From: Comamonadaceae bacterium
GTDB lineage: Bacteria > Pseudomonadota > Gammaproteobacteria > Burkholderiales > Burkholderiaceae_C
NCBI GenBank assembly: GCA_947373605.1
Contig: CANBYM010000002.1
Span: 1 to 56,989 of the forward strand
Length of the DNA: 56,989 nt
Direction: 5' to 3'
Shown here one piece after another: positions 17,227-26,519 of the stretch. Under the pieces are notes generated by a model. It was not told the origin of the DNA, did no database searches, and was given only the letters and a program-made list of their open reading frames with translations. Within the stretch, counting starts at the first letter, position 1, and the number at the start of each line of letters is the position of its first letter. The position numbers and the translations under genes are program-made.

Positions 17227-17966
17227 ACCTTGATTTCGCTTTGCAAAGCGGCTTTTGCCTCTTTAATGGCTGTTCGCTCTGCGGTTGTTTGGGCCACATT
17301 GTCGCGAATGTAGACCGGCAGCGCATCGTCCGGCGCAACCGCAGCGCCGGCAGCCAGCAAGATCGGGGCCAGACGCAGCATGGCGGCCGCGGTGGGCAGC
17401 GCTTCAAATTGCTTGGTATTTGGAGGCACACCTTTGAGGCGCGCTCCATATTCGGCAAACACATTTCCGGCCAATTGCATGTCCGAAGTCAATAAACGAA
17501 AGTCTTCGGGCTTGACCAGCCCGCTGGCGCTGCGCTCCATCCAGACACTGCCATTCCAGGAAAAACTTGCGGCGTACATTTCATTCATACGCGCATCCAG
17601 CACCGCAGTGACCTGCGCCGACGCATTGCTTGCGAAATGGCGATAGCGCGCATCTTCGGCCACCGCGAGCAAGGAATTGACCGGCAACACCTGCCGCTCT
17701 GCGCCAAACGCCAACCCCTGCGCCACAGCACACGCGGTGCGCAGCCCAGTAAATGAACCGGGTCCGGATCCAAAACAAATCGCGTCGAGTTCGCGCAGCG
17801 TAAGCCCGGCTTGCTTTAGCAAATCCAGCGCTATCGGGATCAACGTCAGCGAGGCTTTGGCGCCCCCGGCGCCGGTGTATTCCCAGACCTGCAGCGCACC
17901 ATCAACGGTGCGAGTAACCGCGATCGACATCACATCGGTGCTCGTGTCAAAGGCCAGCAGTTTCAT
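17223..17966 (-). CDS. tsaB: tRNA threonylcarbamoyladenosine biosynthesis protein TsaB
   Basis: TsaB is the non-catalytic ASKHA-fold partner of TsaD in making t6A37 on ANN-decoding tRNAs. The N-terminus MKLLAFDTSTDVMSIAV and the motif FGSGPGSFTGLRTACAVAQG at about residue 65 are diagnostic. The length of 247 aa is normal. It overlaps the carrier gene upstream and rimI downstream by 4 bases each, so the three are likely translated together. The Sua5-type enzyme of the same pathway is encoded at 20798-21895. Confidence 0.95.
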   Translation of the reverse strand: MKLLAFDTSTDVMSIAVTRTVDGALQVWEYTGAGGAKASLTLIPIALDLLKQAGLTLRELDAICFGSGPGSFTGLRTACAVAQGLAFGAERQVLPVNSLLAVAEDARYRHFASNASAQVTAVLDARMNEMYAASFSWNGSVWMERSASGLVKPEDFRLLTSDMQLAGNVFAEYGARLKGVPPNTKQFEALPTAAAMLRLAPILLAAGAAVAPDDALPVYIRDNVAQTTAERTAIKEAKAALQSEIKV

Positions 17967-19012
17967 GGTTTGCCACCCGCAGCATTGATCGCCTTACGTA
18001 CGCCGAACACAATACCTGCAGTGACCAGTGTCAGGCCCAGCAGCACATTCCACGGCAAAGGCTCACCCAGAAAAAGCGCGGCAGCCAATGCGGAAAGGCC
18101 GGGTACCACCGCTGTCAGCATGGTGGAACGTACCGGGCCGTAATAGCGAATCATCAGGTTAAAGGTGATGCCCGATACCACCACCGAGAGGACGCCCTGC
18201 ATCAGGAGCTGGGCCACCACATCGTGCATGGGTGCCGTAAAAACATGACCCACTATCCAGCCCTGCAACACCGCCACGGTGTAAGCCGGCACAAATGTAA
18301 AAAAGGCGAACACCGTAATCGCTGTGGTGGCGTGCACCGCTTGCAGTCCATAGCGGCGCACCAGTACGCTGTAAACCGACCACACCAGCGAAGCGGCCAT
18401 AAACAACACATCGCCCCGCCAAGCATTCCCCCCATCCAACGCGTGCAACAAACTGGCACCTCCCACCAACAGGTCACCCGCAACGATCAGGGCCAACCCC
18501 AGCGCGCGCGTGGGCGTAATGCGGTCGCCAAGAATGGCCCATGCCAGCAGCGCAGTCCAAAACGGCAGGCTGCCAGGCAGCAGCACAGAAGCATGGGCAG
18601 CAGGTGCGAACACAAAGCCGCTGTAGGCCAGCAAAGCGTATAGCAAGCCGCCGAACACGCCGCATTGCAAAGTTACTTTTAGCGGCAACGGTGAAAAGCC
18701 GAAAAGCGAACCTTCAGCCAAAGCATTGCCTGCCAGCAACTGGTTGCGTCGTGCGCGTTGATTGAGCACCCAACCTACCGGCAACAACACACAGGCAGCA
18801 CCAATAGTGCGGATGTACACAATGTCAAACGGGGTGAGCGTGGGGGCACGACCGGGATCGGCAAACAGACGCGCAACGACGATGAATCCGGTCCAGATCA
18901 ACACCGTCACCGCCGCCGCGATGGCCCCGCCTGTTTTGGCGGAAAGTGCGGTGCTGGCGCGGTGAATCGTGGAAATCATCTCCTGATTATCGCGGTACAT
19001 CTCAATGAACAA
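17963..19012 (-). CDS. DMT (EamA) superfamily transporter
   Basis: An integral membrane protein of 349 aa with about ten hydrophobic helices arranged as two EamA repeats (roughly residues 30-165 and 195-340). The substrate is not predictable; the family includes amino-acid and metabolite exporters. The given start leaves 30 polar residues before TM1, and the internal Met12 (MISTIHRAS) at 18979 is an equally plausible start. The gene is divergent from dacB with only 24 bases between the two annotated starts, which also favours a later start. Its 3' end overlaps tsaB by 4 bases. Confidence 0.88.
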   Translation of the reverse strand: MFIEMYRDNQEMISTIHRASTALSAKTGGAIAAAVTVLIWTGFIVVARLFADPGRAPTLTPFDIVYIRTIGAACVLLPVGWVLNQRARRNQLLAGNALAEGSLFGFSPLPLKVTLQCGVFGGLLYALLAYSGFVFAPAAHASVLLPGSLPFWTALLAWAILGDRITPTRALGLALIVAGDLLVGGASLLHALDGGNAWRGDVLFMAASLVWSVYSVLVRRYGLQAVHATTAITVFAFFTFVPAYTVAVLQGWIVGHVFTAPMHDVVAQLLMQGVLSVVVSGITFNLMIRYYGPVRSTMLTAVVPGLSALAAALFLGEPLPWNVLLGLTLVTAGIVFGVRKAINAAGGKP

Positions 19013-19036
19013 GGCTTGGGGGCCGGATAATGCGTC

Positions 19037-20518
19037 ATGCGTTTTTCCTCTGTGCTACTGGGTTTGGGCCTGATGTCGGCTCTGCATGCCCAAAATCTCC
19101 CGCCGGAAGTTGATGCGGCACTGGCCCGCGCAAAAATTCCACGCGATGCCGTGTCCGTGCTGGTAATGGACGCGGATCGCGACAGCAAGGCGCCCGCCCG
19201 CGTCAACCACCGCAGCACCTTTCCGATGAACCCGGCGTCGGTGATGAAGCTAGTCACCACCTTTGCCGCGCTGGACCTGCTGGGTCCGGCCTATACGTGG
19301 AGTACACCGGTGTTTGTGGACGGGAGTGTGCGCGACGGCACCTTGACCGGCAATGTTTACATCAAAGGCCAGGGCGACCCCAAGCTGGTGCTGGAACGCG
19401 TGTGGTTGCTGTTGCGGCGCCTGCAGGGCGTTGGCATTAAATCCATTAACGGGGACATCGTGCTCGACCGCACGGTGTTTGAAATACCCGATGCCGACCC
19501 CGCCAGTTTTGATGGCGAGCCGCTGCGCCCCTACAACGCTGCGCCCGATGCGCTGCTAATCAACTACAAAGCCGTGGTCATGACCTTCACACCGGACCGC
19601 ACCAGCGGGACCGCACAAGTGCAGTTTGACCCCCCGCTTTCTGGTGTGCAAACACAAGGCATTGTGCCGCTCAGTGCGCCTGTTACCGCCGCAGATTGCG
19701 GTGACTACCGTGGTGCACTCAAAGCGGATTTTTCTGACGTCACACGCATCCGCTTTGCCGGCGTCTATCCCGCAGGCTGCGGAGAAAAAGTCTGGCCTGT
19801 GGCCTATTCGGACCCAAAGAGCTATGGCACCCGCGCCATTCAGGGCATGTGGCTGGAGATGGGTGGCAAGCTAAGTGGCAGCGTTCGCTTCGGCAGCGTG
19901 CCGAGTAATTTGCAAAACGCCAAACCCAGCTTCGAGTCCACGTCCGCAACCCTGGCCGAAGTCATCCGGGACATCAACAAATTCAGCAACAACGTCATGG
20001 CACAGCAGGTGTTTTTAACTTTGGGTCGCGCCGTACCATTGGCAGCCTTTAACCCGGACACGAATGTGTTGCCCGGCGAATTGCCTGGGGTGGCTGGCAG
20101 CTTTGCAACATCGCGCGCGGTGGCACAGCGCTGGTGGAAGGAGCGCATCAGCGCGGATGATGTACCAGTGCTAGACAACGGCTCAGGCCTGTCACGCAAC
20201 GAACGCATCAGCACACAGGCGCTGGGACGTTTGCTGCAAACGGCGTACCGCTCGCCGTATATGTCGGAGCTGATGAGTTCATTGCCCATCACGGGTGTGG
20301 ACGGCACGCTCAAGCGCTTCAAGTTGCGCTCAGCAGGCAGCGCCCATTTAAAGACTGGCACCTTGTCAAACGCCATTGCACGCGCCGGCTACGTGGACGG
20401 GGCCAGCGGAAAGCGCTATGTGCTGGCCGCCATCATCAACCACGCGAACGCCAACACCGACGCCGCCCGTGCCGCCATGGAAACCCTGGTGGAATGGACC
20501 GTGAAAGACGAAAAATAG
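19037..20518 (+). CDS. dacB: D-alanyl-D-alanine carboxypeptidase/endopeptidase (PBP4)
   Basis: A periplasmic class C penicillin-binding protein that trims and opens peptidoglycan cross-links. A signal peptide occupies residues 1-18 (ending LHA before QNL). All three active-site motifs are present: S68-V-M-K71, S317-N-N319 and K439-T-G441. The large insert between the first two motifs (about 245 residues) is typical of PBP4. The length of 493 aa is normal. The SemiSWEET gene follows after 6 bases. Confidence 0.95.
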   Translation: MRFSSVLLGLGLMSALHAQNLPPEVDAALARAKIPRDAVSVLVMDADRDSKAPARVNHRSTFPMNPASVMKLVTTFAALDLLGPAYTWSTPVFVDGSVRDGTLTGNVYIKGQGDPKLVLERVWLLLRRLQGVGIKSINGDIVLDRTVFEIPDADPASFDGEPLRPYNAAPDALLINYKAVVMTFTPDRTSGTAQVQFDPPLSGVQTQGIVPLSAPVTAADCGDYRGALKADFSDVTRIRFAGVYPAGCGEKVWPVAYSDPKSYGTRAIQGMWLEMGGKLSGSVRFGSVPSNLQNAKPSFESTSATLAEVIRDINKFSNNVMAQQVFLTLGRAVPLAAFNPDTNVLPGELPGVAGSFATSRAVAQRWWKERISADDVPVLDNGSGLSRNERISTQALGRLLQTAYRSPYMSELMSSLPITGVDGTLKRFKLRSAGSAHLKTGTLSNAIARAGYVDGASGKRYVLAAIINHANANTDAARAAMETLVEWTVKDEK

Positions 20519-20524
20519 CCGTTT

Positions 20525-20779
20525 ATGGAACTCACTAACCTCATTGGCTACATCGCCGCCAGCATGACCACTGCGTCATTCCTGCCGCAGGCGCTGCAGA
20601 CCTTCCGCACCAAAGACGTAAGCGGCATCTCGCTGGGCATGTACAGCGTGTTTACGCTGGGTGTGTCGCTGTGGCTGCTCTATGGAATTCTGCTCGGTGC
20701 CTGGCCCATCGTTATTGCCAACGCCATCACCACCGCACTGGCCAGCTTTATTTTGTGGATGAAGATCCGCTACCGCTAG
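20525..20779 (+). CDS. SemiSWEET-type PQ-loop transporter
   Basis: A protein of 84 aa with three predicted membrane helices, the size of a bacterial SemiSWEET, which dimerises to carry sugars. The conserved helix-1 end SFLPQALQTFRTKDVSGISL contains the Pro-Gln pair followed by the basic T-x-K-x-V-x-x-I-S stretch, and helix 2 has VSLWLLYGILLGAWPI. The substrate is unknown. It sits 6 bases behind dacB and converges with the Sua5 gene 18 bases further. Confidence 0.92.
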   Translation: MELTNLIGYIAASMTTASFLPQALQTFRTKDVSGISLGMYSVFTLGVSLWLLYGILLGAWPIVIANAITTALASFILWMKIRYR

Positions 20780-20797
20780 GCCCGCTTGCGCGTCCGC

Positions 20798-21895
20798 TCA
20801 CGCGCTGGCGCGTTGCAGCCTGTCGCGCACACCGTCCCACGCTATGGCATCGGGCGGGGTTTCAACCCAGATCAGCTTGACGCCATGGTCGTCCAGTTCG
20901 CGCAGTATGGAGAACAATTCATGCGCAGCGACCGCAGCATCGGTGGGCATGGCGCGGAGCAAAATCTGCTTTGATTTTGTTTTGAGTGGCGCGCGGGCAT
21001 AGACCGCAATGGATGGGCGCGCAGCCGCTACATTCGTGCTGGTGTCCAGGTCTGCGCCCAGCATGTCGAGCGCCTGTTGTAGCGCTTTAGCATCCATCAA
21101 GCGCACTTTGGCAGCAGGTGCGTAATGCGACTCCAGCGTGCCCGATGCGCGTGGCGCGGTCAAACCTTGCGTCTCCAGCAGTTCCAACTCGTCTTGGCTC
21201 AGTAACTTGCGCCCGCAGGCTTCTTCCACCTGAGCGCTCGTAATAGAGCCCGGACGCAACAGCACCGGCGCACCGCGCGTGCAATCAATGATGGTGGACT
21301 CTATGCCCATTTCGCAGGGGCCGCCGTCCAGAATTAACAGGCTGTCCTCTGCGCTGCTGCCAAGCTCGCTTTCTACGTGGGCAGCAGTGGTAGGACTGAC
21401 CCGCCCGAAGCGATTGGCGCTTGGTGCGGCAATGCCCCACACCACAGCCTCGCCCTCTTGCGGCTTACGCAATGTGCTCAGCAACGCCTGTGCGACGGGG
21501 TGCGATGGACAACGAATTCCAATGGTGTTTTGCCCGCCTGCAGAGGCGGCGCCTACACCGTCCCGGCGCGGCAGAATGAGTGTCAAAGGGCCGGGCCAAA
21601 ACGCCGACATGAGTTGCTGCGCAAATGCGGGTACGCGCGTTGCGTAGTGCGCTACTCCGGACATGCCACCATCAAACGCCGCAATATGCACGATCAAAGG
21701 ATGATCCGAAGGGCGCCCCTTGGCGGCAAACACCTGAGCCACGGCGGTCGCATTGTCGGCGTCCGCCCCCAGTCCGTATACCGTCTCGGTGGGCAAACCA
21801 ATCAGGCCGCCCTTGCGCAAGGTTGCAGCGCACTGTGCCAAGGTATCGTCAGCCAGCTCCACACCGTCAGCAAACAGATAAGCGGAAACGATCAT
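20798..21895 (-). CDS. L-threonylcarbamoyladenylate synthase, Sua5 type
   Basis: Makes threonylcarbamoyl-AMP from threonine, bicarbonate and ATP for tRNA t6A synthesis. The N-terminal YrdC domain (residues 1-215) is clear: KGGLIGLPTETVYGLGADAD, FAAKGRPSDHPLIVHI and FWPGPLTLILPRR. The C-terminal 140 residues form the Sua5 domain, entered through RASGTLESHYAPAAKV, so this is the long Sua5 (TsaC2) form rather than the short TsaC. It follows purK by 22 bases on the same strand, probably as the third gene of the purE-purK operon. Confidence 0.94.
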   Translation of the reverse strand: MIVSAYLFADGVELADDTLAQCAATLRKGGLIGLPTETVYGLGADADNATAVAQVFAAKGRPSDHPLIVHIAAFDGGMSGVAHYATRVPAFAQQLMSAFWPGPLTLILPRRDGVGAASAGGQNTIGIRCPSHPVAQALLSTLRKPQEGEAVVWGIAAPSANRFGRVSPTTAAHVESELGSSAEDSLLILDGGPCEMGIESTIIDCTRGAPVLLRPGSITSAQVEEACGRKLLSQDELELLETQGLTAPRASGTLESHYAPAAKVRLMDAKALQQALDMLGADLDTSTNVAAARPSIAVYARAPLKTKSKQILLRAMPTDAAVAAHELFSILRELDDHGVKLIWVETPPDAIAWDGVRDRLQRASA

Positions 21896-21917
21896 GGTGT
21901 TGCGCTCACATCAAGCT

Positions 21918-23138
21918 TCAAAACGGCGCAATGCCCAGAATAGCTGCGGCCTGCAGCGCAGTCGCACGTACCTGCGTAATGCTGGCGCCGGTAATGTTCA
22001 GGTGGCCCATCTTGCGGCCTTTGCTGGCTTTGAGCTTGCCGTACAAATGCAAATGCGCACCGGGCAATGCAAGTACGGCTTCCCAAGGCGGCGCATCGCC
22101 ATCGGGCCAGATGTCCCCCAATAGATTGAGCATGATTGTCGGGCTGTGTTGACGCGGTTGCACTAACGGCAAATTGGCCAGAGTGCGCACCTGCAACTCA
22201 AACTGCGACACGTCGCAGGCGTCCATGCTGTAGTGGCCGCTGTTGTGCGGGCGTGGAGCAATTTCATTGACCACCAGGCCACCCAGGTTACGCGCAGCGG
22301 GGTCGGATTCGTCCAACACAAAAAACTCTACGCATAGAACGCCGACATAGTTCAGCTCTTGCGCGATGGCTTTGGCAGCGGCTACGGCGCGTGCTGCAAT
22401 TGCCGGGCTGACATTGCCTTCATAGACCTCGGTAACCGCCAGAATGCCGTCGCGGTGCAGATTGCGCTGCACAGGCAGATTGACGCAGTCGCCAGCAGCG
22501 CCGCGCGCCACGATTACCGAACATTCCAGCTGCAAGGGCAACATTTTTTCCAGCACGCAAGCGACGTTTTTCAAGTCGTCCCACGCGGCGATCAACTCGG
22601 CACGGGTACGCACGCGCACCTGGCCTTTGCCGTCGTAGCCCATGCGTGCCGTCTTCAGAATACCGGGCAGCAGATCGCCAGCCACCGCAGCCAGCTGAGC
22701 GGCAGTTTCTATGACCGCGTAGGGCGCGCACGGCACGCCACACTTCACAAAGTGGGCTTTTTCCTGCGCGCGGTCCTGTGCAATCGCAACCGCTGCTGCA
22801 CCGGGGGCCACCGGACGGGTTTTCGCTAACGTGGCCAGCGCGGGGGCGGGGACGTTTTCGAATTCGGTCGTAATGGCAGCCGAAACTTGCGCCAGACGCT
22901 CCAGCCCTTCAGGGTCGGTGTACGCGGTCTGAATATGGTGATGGCTAACGCGGCCCGCCGGACTGACCGGATCGGGGTCCAGTACCGCCGTGAAGTACCC
23001 CATGCGCTGCGCAGCATGGACAAACATTCGGCCCAACTGGCCACCGCCCATGACGCCTAGCGTCATTTCCTTGGGCCCGCCTAGCGTCATATCTTTGGCT
23101 CCGCCCGGCTGCAAAGCCCCATTGGTGGAATCTGTCAT
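21918..23138 (-). CDS. purK: N5-carboxyaminoimidazole ribonucleotide synthase
   Basis: An ATP-grasp enzyme converting AIR and bicarbonate to N5-CAIR in purine synthesis. The N-terminal dinucleotide-like start LGVMGGGQLGRMFVHAAQRM, the ATP-grasp part GILKTARMGYDGKGQVRV and the metal-binding VNEIAPRPHNSGHYSMDAC are all present. The length of 406 aa includes about 28 extra N-terminal residues with a repeated GG-K/P-E-MTLGG stretch (KDMTLGGPKEMTLG), so translation might start at an internal Met such as residue 17 or 24. The start codon overlaps the purE stop by one base. Confidence 0.96.
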   Translation of the reverse strand: MTDSTNGALQPGGAKDMTLGGPKEMTLGVMGGGQLGRMFVHAAQRMGYFTAVLDPDPVSPAGRVSHHHIQTAYTDPEGLERLAQVSAAITTEFENVPAPALATLAKTRPVAPGAAAVAIAQDRAQEKAHFVKCGVPCAPYAVIETAAQLAAVAGDLLPGILKTARMGYDGKGQVRVRTRAELIAAWDDLKNVACVLEKMLPLQLECSVIVARGAAGDCVNLPVQRNLHRDGILAVTEVYEGNVSPAIAARAVAAAKAIAQELNYVGVLCVEFFVLDESDPAARNLGGLVVNEIAPRPHNSGHYSMDACDVSQFELQVRTLANLPLVQPRQHSPTIMLNLLGDIWPDGDAPPWEAVLALPGAHLHLYGKLKASKGRKMGHLNITGASITQVRATALQAAAILGIAPF

Positions 23139-23641
23139 CAGGATGGGCTGCCGGCAATGGGCAGGGCCATGTTGGCAGCGGTCTGGGTCTGGTCCCGGCG
23201 GAATGCATCAAGCTCCAGACGCAAATCGGGGTTGCCGTTGGCCATCATGGCGATGGCGAATAGGGCAGCATTGGCCGCTCCGGCCGCTCCGATCGCAAAC
23301 GTGGCCACCGGAATGCCCTTGGGCATCTGCACAATGCTGTGCAAAGAATCCACGCCGCTCAAATGCTTGCTGGGTACCGGTACACCCAGCACCGGGACCG
23401 TGGTTTTGGCTGCCAACATGCCCGGCAGATGTGCCGCGCCGCCCGCGCCGGCAATGATGCATTGCAGGCCGCGCTCGGCTGCCAGCTCAGCGTAGACAAA
23501 CATTTCGTCGGGCATGCGGTGGGCAGAAACCACTTTCGCCTCGAAGCGAATGCCAAACTGTTGGAGAATCTGCACTGCATGTTGCATGGTCTCCCAGTCG
23601 GAGCTGGATCCCATGACGACGCCTACTTGGATGTTTTTCAT
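23138..23641 (-). CDS. purE: N5-carboxyaminoimidazole ribonucleotide mutase
   Basis: Moves the carboxyl group of N5-CAIR to give CAIR, the step after PurK. Class I PurE signature: VGVVMGSSSDWETMQHAVQI at the N-terminus, the SAHRMPDEMF segment with the catalytic His, and IAGAGGAAHLPGMLAAKT. The length of 167 aa is normal. It is the first gene of purE-purK-Sua5. It is divergent from the thioredoxin-like gene, with only 36 bases between the two start codons. Confidence 0.97.
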   Translation of the reverse strand: MKNIQVGVVMGSSSDWETMQHAVQILQQFGIRFEAKVVSAHRMPDEMFVYAELAAERGLQCIIAGAGGAAHLPGMLAAKTTVPVLGVPVPSKHLSGVDSLHSIVQMPKGIPVATFAIGAAGAANAALFAIAMMANGNPDLRLELDAFRRDQTQTAANMALPIAGSPS

Positions 23642-23677
23642 CCGCCAATTTTACGTTTACCCCCGGAACTGCCCATC

Positions 23678-24634
23678 ATGATTAACGTCACCATTGAAAA
23701 TTTTGAAGCCGAAGTCGTCGCCGCCTCGCATCAGGTGCCGGTGCTGGTGGACTTCTGGGCCCCCTGGTGCGGTCCCTGCAAAGTGATCGGCCCATTGCTG
23801 GAGAAGATGGAAGAGGCCTATGAAGGACGCTTCAAACTGGTCAAAATTGACTCCGACCAAGAGCAGGAACTCAGCCAGGCGTTTGGCATTCGCAGTATTC
23901 CGACCTGCGTCTTGATGATTAGCGGTAAGCCCGCTGACGGCTTCATGGGCGCGGTACCGGAAGGACAAATCCGTACCTTCCTGGACAAGCACGTGCCCGC
24001 TGCAGATGCGCTGGAAGCACAAGAGGATGCCGACGATGCGCAAGCGTTGCTCGCCGCCGGTGACCCGCAAGCCGCATTGCACAAGCTCCACGAAGCCTTG
24101 AGCATTAATCCCGGCAACGACGATGCTCGCTTTGATTACGTCAAGCTCCTCATCCAGAACAATATGCTCGAAGACGCCGAGGCCGCGCTGGCTCCTGCGT
24201 TGGCCGAAATCCCTCGTCAGTTGCGCTTTGACGCCCTGCTCCATTTTCTGGATGCCATCAAGTTTGTGACGACCGACGCCCGCGGTGGCTGGAAGCTCGA
24301 GCAGTTTGACGCTTTGATTGCCGCTAACAAGCGCGACTTTGACGCCCGACTTGCTAAGGCCCGCCTACTGATGGTGGCGGGTGAATGGACTGCGTCGATG
24401 GACGAGCTGTTGGAGATCATCATGCGCGACAAAGCTTGGGGGGAAGCCGTGCCGCGCAAAACCTATGTCGCCATTCTCGAACTGCTCACTCCGCCCAAGC
24501 CCAAAGCCGGTATGCAGGACACGGGCAAAACTGCGGGCGGCATTGAAATTGCAGGGAAAGTCGTGGCTGAGCAAGATCCGCAAGCTCAGCTGGTAGCCGC
24601 CTACCGCCGCAAGCTCAGCATGGCACTGAACTAA
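23678..24634 (+). CDS. cnoX: CnoX/YbbN-type thioredoxin with TPR tail
   Basis: A 318-aa fusion of a thioredoxin domain (residues 1-110) with a helical TPR region. CnoX proteins hold oxidatively damaged proteins and hand them to GroEL. The redox site WCGPC (Cys31, Cys34) is intact, unlike E. coli YbbN, so it may also reduce disulfides. The cis-Pro motif IRSIPTCVLM is present. TPR-like helices begin at AAGDPQAALHKLHEALSINP. The start chosen is ATG 23678; the frame is open further upstream, but that part overlaps purE in antisense and does not look like protein. Confidence 0.9.
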   Translation: MINVTIENFEAEVVAASHQVPVLVDFWAPWCGPCKVIGPLLEKMEEAYEGRFKLVKIDSDQEQELSQAFGIRSIPTCVLMISGKPADGFMGAVPEGQIRTFLDKHVPAADALEAQEDADDAQALLAAGDPQAALHKLHEALSINPGNDDARFDYVKLLIQNNMLEDAEAALAPALAEIPRQLRFDALLHFLDAIKFVTTDARGGWKLEQFDALIAANKRDFDARLAKARLLMVAGEWTASMDELLEIIMRDKAWGEAVPRKTYVAILELLTPPKPKAGMQDTGKTAGGIEIAGKVVAEQDPQAQLVAAYRRKLSMALN

Positions 24635-24845
24635 AAGTATTGGCGCTTTGGGTGCCGATTTATCACCTGTTTTTTTAGGTGTGTGAGTCTAGAAAAACGA
24701 AACTATTTTGTTACTTTTTCGCCGATTCACACATTACTTTCAGTGTTTACCCTCTCTTCGCAAATCATCCTCGCGACGATGATTGGATTTCGGAATTAGC
24801 ACGGTCGTACTTTTTTACCGTTAGTCCTTTTTTTGGAGAAGTTGG
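24635..24845. other. AT-rich intergenic leader of the lipase gene
   Basis: 211 bases with no gene. An inverted repeat of 11 bp with two G-U pairs joins 24679-24689 and 24724-24734 across a 34-base AT-rich loop. A good Shine-Dalgarno GGAGAAG precedes the lipase ATG at 24846. No promoter is convincing enough to mark. Confidence 0.4.
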
Positions 24846-26501
24846 ATGAAAACTATATTTACAGCGTGGGCGGCAGTTGGTGCCTCGCTTCTCGTAGCAG
24901 CGTGCGGCGGAGGCGGCAGTGATAGCGCCACCGGAACACAGAATTCAAGTCCCAGCCCAGGTCAATTAGCGCAATCGCCTCCACCGCGCATCACGTCATT
25001 AACGTCGGCAGACTACACGGCCAAACTCAATGCTTCGTCTGATGGCCAAGGGCTGCTGCAGCTTTCTACGGGATCACCCACAGGAACGGTTAAGTGCGGT
25101 GTTGATGTCAATTACGTCAAATATGGCACTGTAGATGGCAATGGAAATACAGTTATTGCATCAGCCGCTCTGATGATTCCAACAGGTTGCGCTGGTCCCT
25201 TCCCCATTGTTGTGCACGCCCACGGTACAAATATCGAGAAGCGCTACAACTTAGCAGATTGGGCTGACAGTAACAACCCTGCCTATAGCGAGACTCAGGT
25301 TTTAGGTTCCATCTACGCCGCAAATGGCTACATTGTGGTCGCACCAAATTTTGTGGGTTATGACGCGTCGAGCGCAAGCTACCACCCATATTTGGTGGCC
25401 GATCAAGAAAGCAAAGACATGTATTACGCATTGCTTGCTGCAAATAGTGCACTACCCACATTGATTTCCCACCCCAGCACTAATGGCAAGGTGTTTATCT
25501 CCGGTTACTCGCAAGGCGGACATGTTGCATTGGCTACCCAAAAGTACATGAAGACTGATCCCACAGCAGCCACAAATCTGGCAAGCCTGAACCTCGCGGT
25601 TAAAGCTGCAGCCCCCATGTCAGGTCCGTATGCAATGCTATCGTTTGGCGACCAGGTTGTTGGTGGTGCGGTGGATGCCGGTAGTACGCGCTTCATGCCA
25701 ATGCTATTGACGGCGTATCAGAAGAAATATTCGAACATTTATGCAAGCACCAGCAACGTATACAGCAGCGCGTACGCCAGCGGTATAGAGTCCTATTTTC
25801 CGGGCGCGCTTTCTTATGATGCCGTAGCCGCGAACAATGTTGTCCCCGATGCGGCATTGTTCAATGGCGCATCTACGATCCCAACTTTGCAAGCGATCAG
25901 TCCGCCCACCACATTACCCGGTGGAGGTACACCCAGCGCTTCCCAAACTGCACTGTGGTCGGGTGGTTTTGGTTCGCCGTTCCTAATTAGCGATAACTAC
26001 CGTCTCGCCTATGTGGGTGATGCATTCACACCAGCAACTGCCGCCGCGCCGACAAACGCGCTGCGCATTGCACTCAAAGCTAATGATCTGACCATAACCG
26101 TACCAACTCCATTAGGACCCACCATGCTATGTGGTGGCGGTGGCGATCCGGTGGTGTACTACAGTACCAACACGACCACCCTTAAAACCACGTGGACCAC
26201 CAATGCGGCGGCAGTTACGGCTGCTGCCGTCACCGAAGTCAACATGGATACCAATGCCGGTGGCGTAACTAGCCCGACCTTAGACCCGTTCTACCTCCTA
26301 AAAACTGGCTTCACTGCAAAGTACAGTGGCACAACAAGCACTACCTTTACAAGCGCATATACAGCCGCTTTAACTGCTGGCCAGCCCGCTTTACAGGCGC
26401 AAGTTACAGCGTTCAAAGCTGTGCTAGCGGCGTACCACACCGGTCTGGTTCCCTTCTGCGTTAAGGCTGCAGCTGGTTACTTCGCCAACCCAGCGTTCTA
26501 A
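24846..26501 (+). CDS. Secretory lipase-like alpha/beta hydrolase, lipoprotein
   Basis: A 551-aa putative esterase or lipase. The signal peptide ends in a lipobox LVAAC (Cys20) followed by GGGG, so it should be lipid-anchored. The nucleophile elbow is GYSQG with Ser222 after FISGYSQGGHVAL. The oxyanion region IVVHAHGTN lies around residues 121-129. The fold and the block YIVVAPNFVGYDAS place it near the fungal/bacterial secretory lipase (LIP) family. The catalytic acid and His are expected in the C-terminal third but are not certain; candidate segments are GGGGDPVVYY and YHTGLVPFC. It is followed after 18 bases by ompW. The substrate is unknown. Confidence 0.8.
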   Translation: MKTIFTAWAAVGASLLVAACGGGGSDSATGTQNSSPSPGQLAQSPPPRITSLTSADYTAKLNASSDGQGLLQLSTGSPTGTVKCGVDVNYVKYGTVDGNGNTVIASAALMIPTGCAGPFPIVVHAHGTNIEKRYNLADWADSNNPAYSETQVLGSIYAANGYIVVAPNFVGYDASSASYHPYLVADQESKDMYYALLAANSALPTLISHPSTNGKVFISGYSQGGHVALATQKYMKTDPTAATNLASLNLAVKAAAPMSGPYAMLSFGDQVVGGAVDAGSTRFMPMLLTAYQKKYSNIYASTSNVYSSAYASGIESYFPGALSYDAVAANNVVPDAALFNGASTIPTLQAISPPTTLPGGGTPSASQTALWSGGFGSPFLISDNYRLAYVGDAFTPATAAAPTNALRIALKANDLTITVPTPLGPTMLCGGGGDPVVYYSTNTTTLKTTWTTNAAAVTAAAVTEVNMDTNAGGVTSPTLDPFYLLKTGFTAKYSGTTSTTFTSAYTAALTAGQPALQAQVTAFKAVLAAYHTGLVPFCVKAAAGYFANPAF

Positions 26502-26519
26502 ACAGACGGAGCAAACAAC

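Noticed and set aside
23339-23677. N-terminal extension of the thioredoxin-like protein
   Set aside because: Lies antisense to purE, has no protein-like composition, and the thioredoxin fold begins at ATG 23678.
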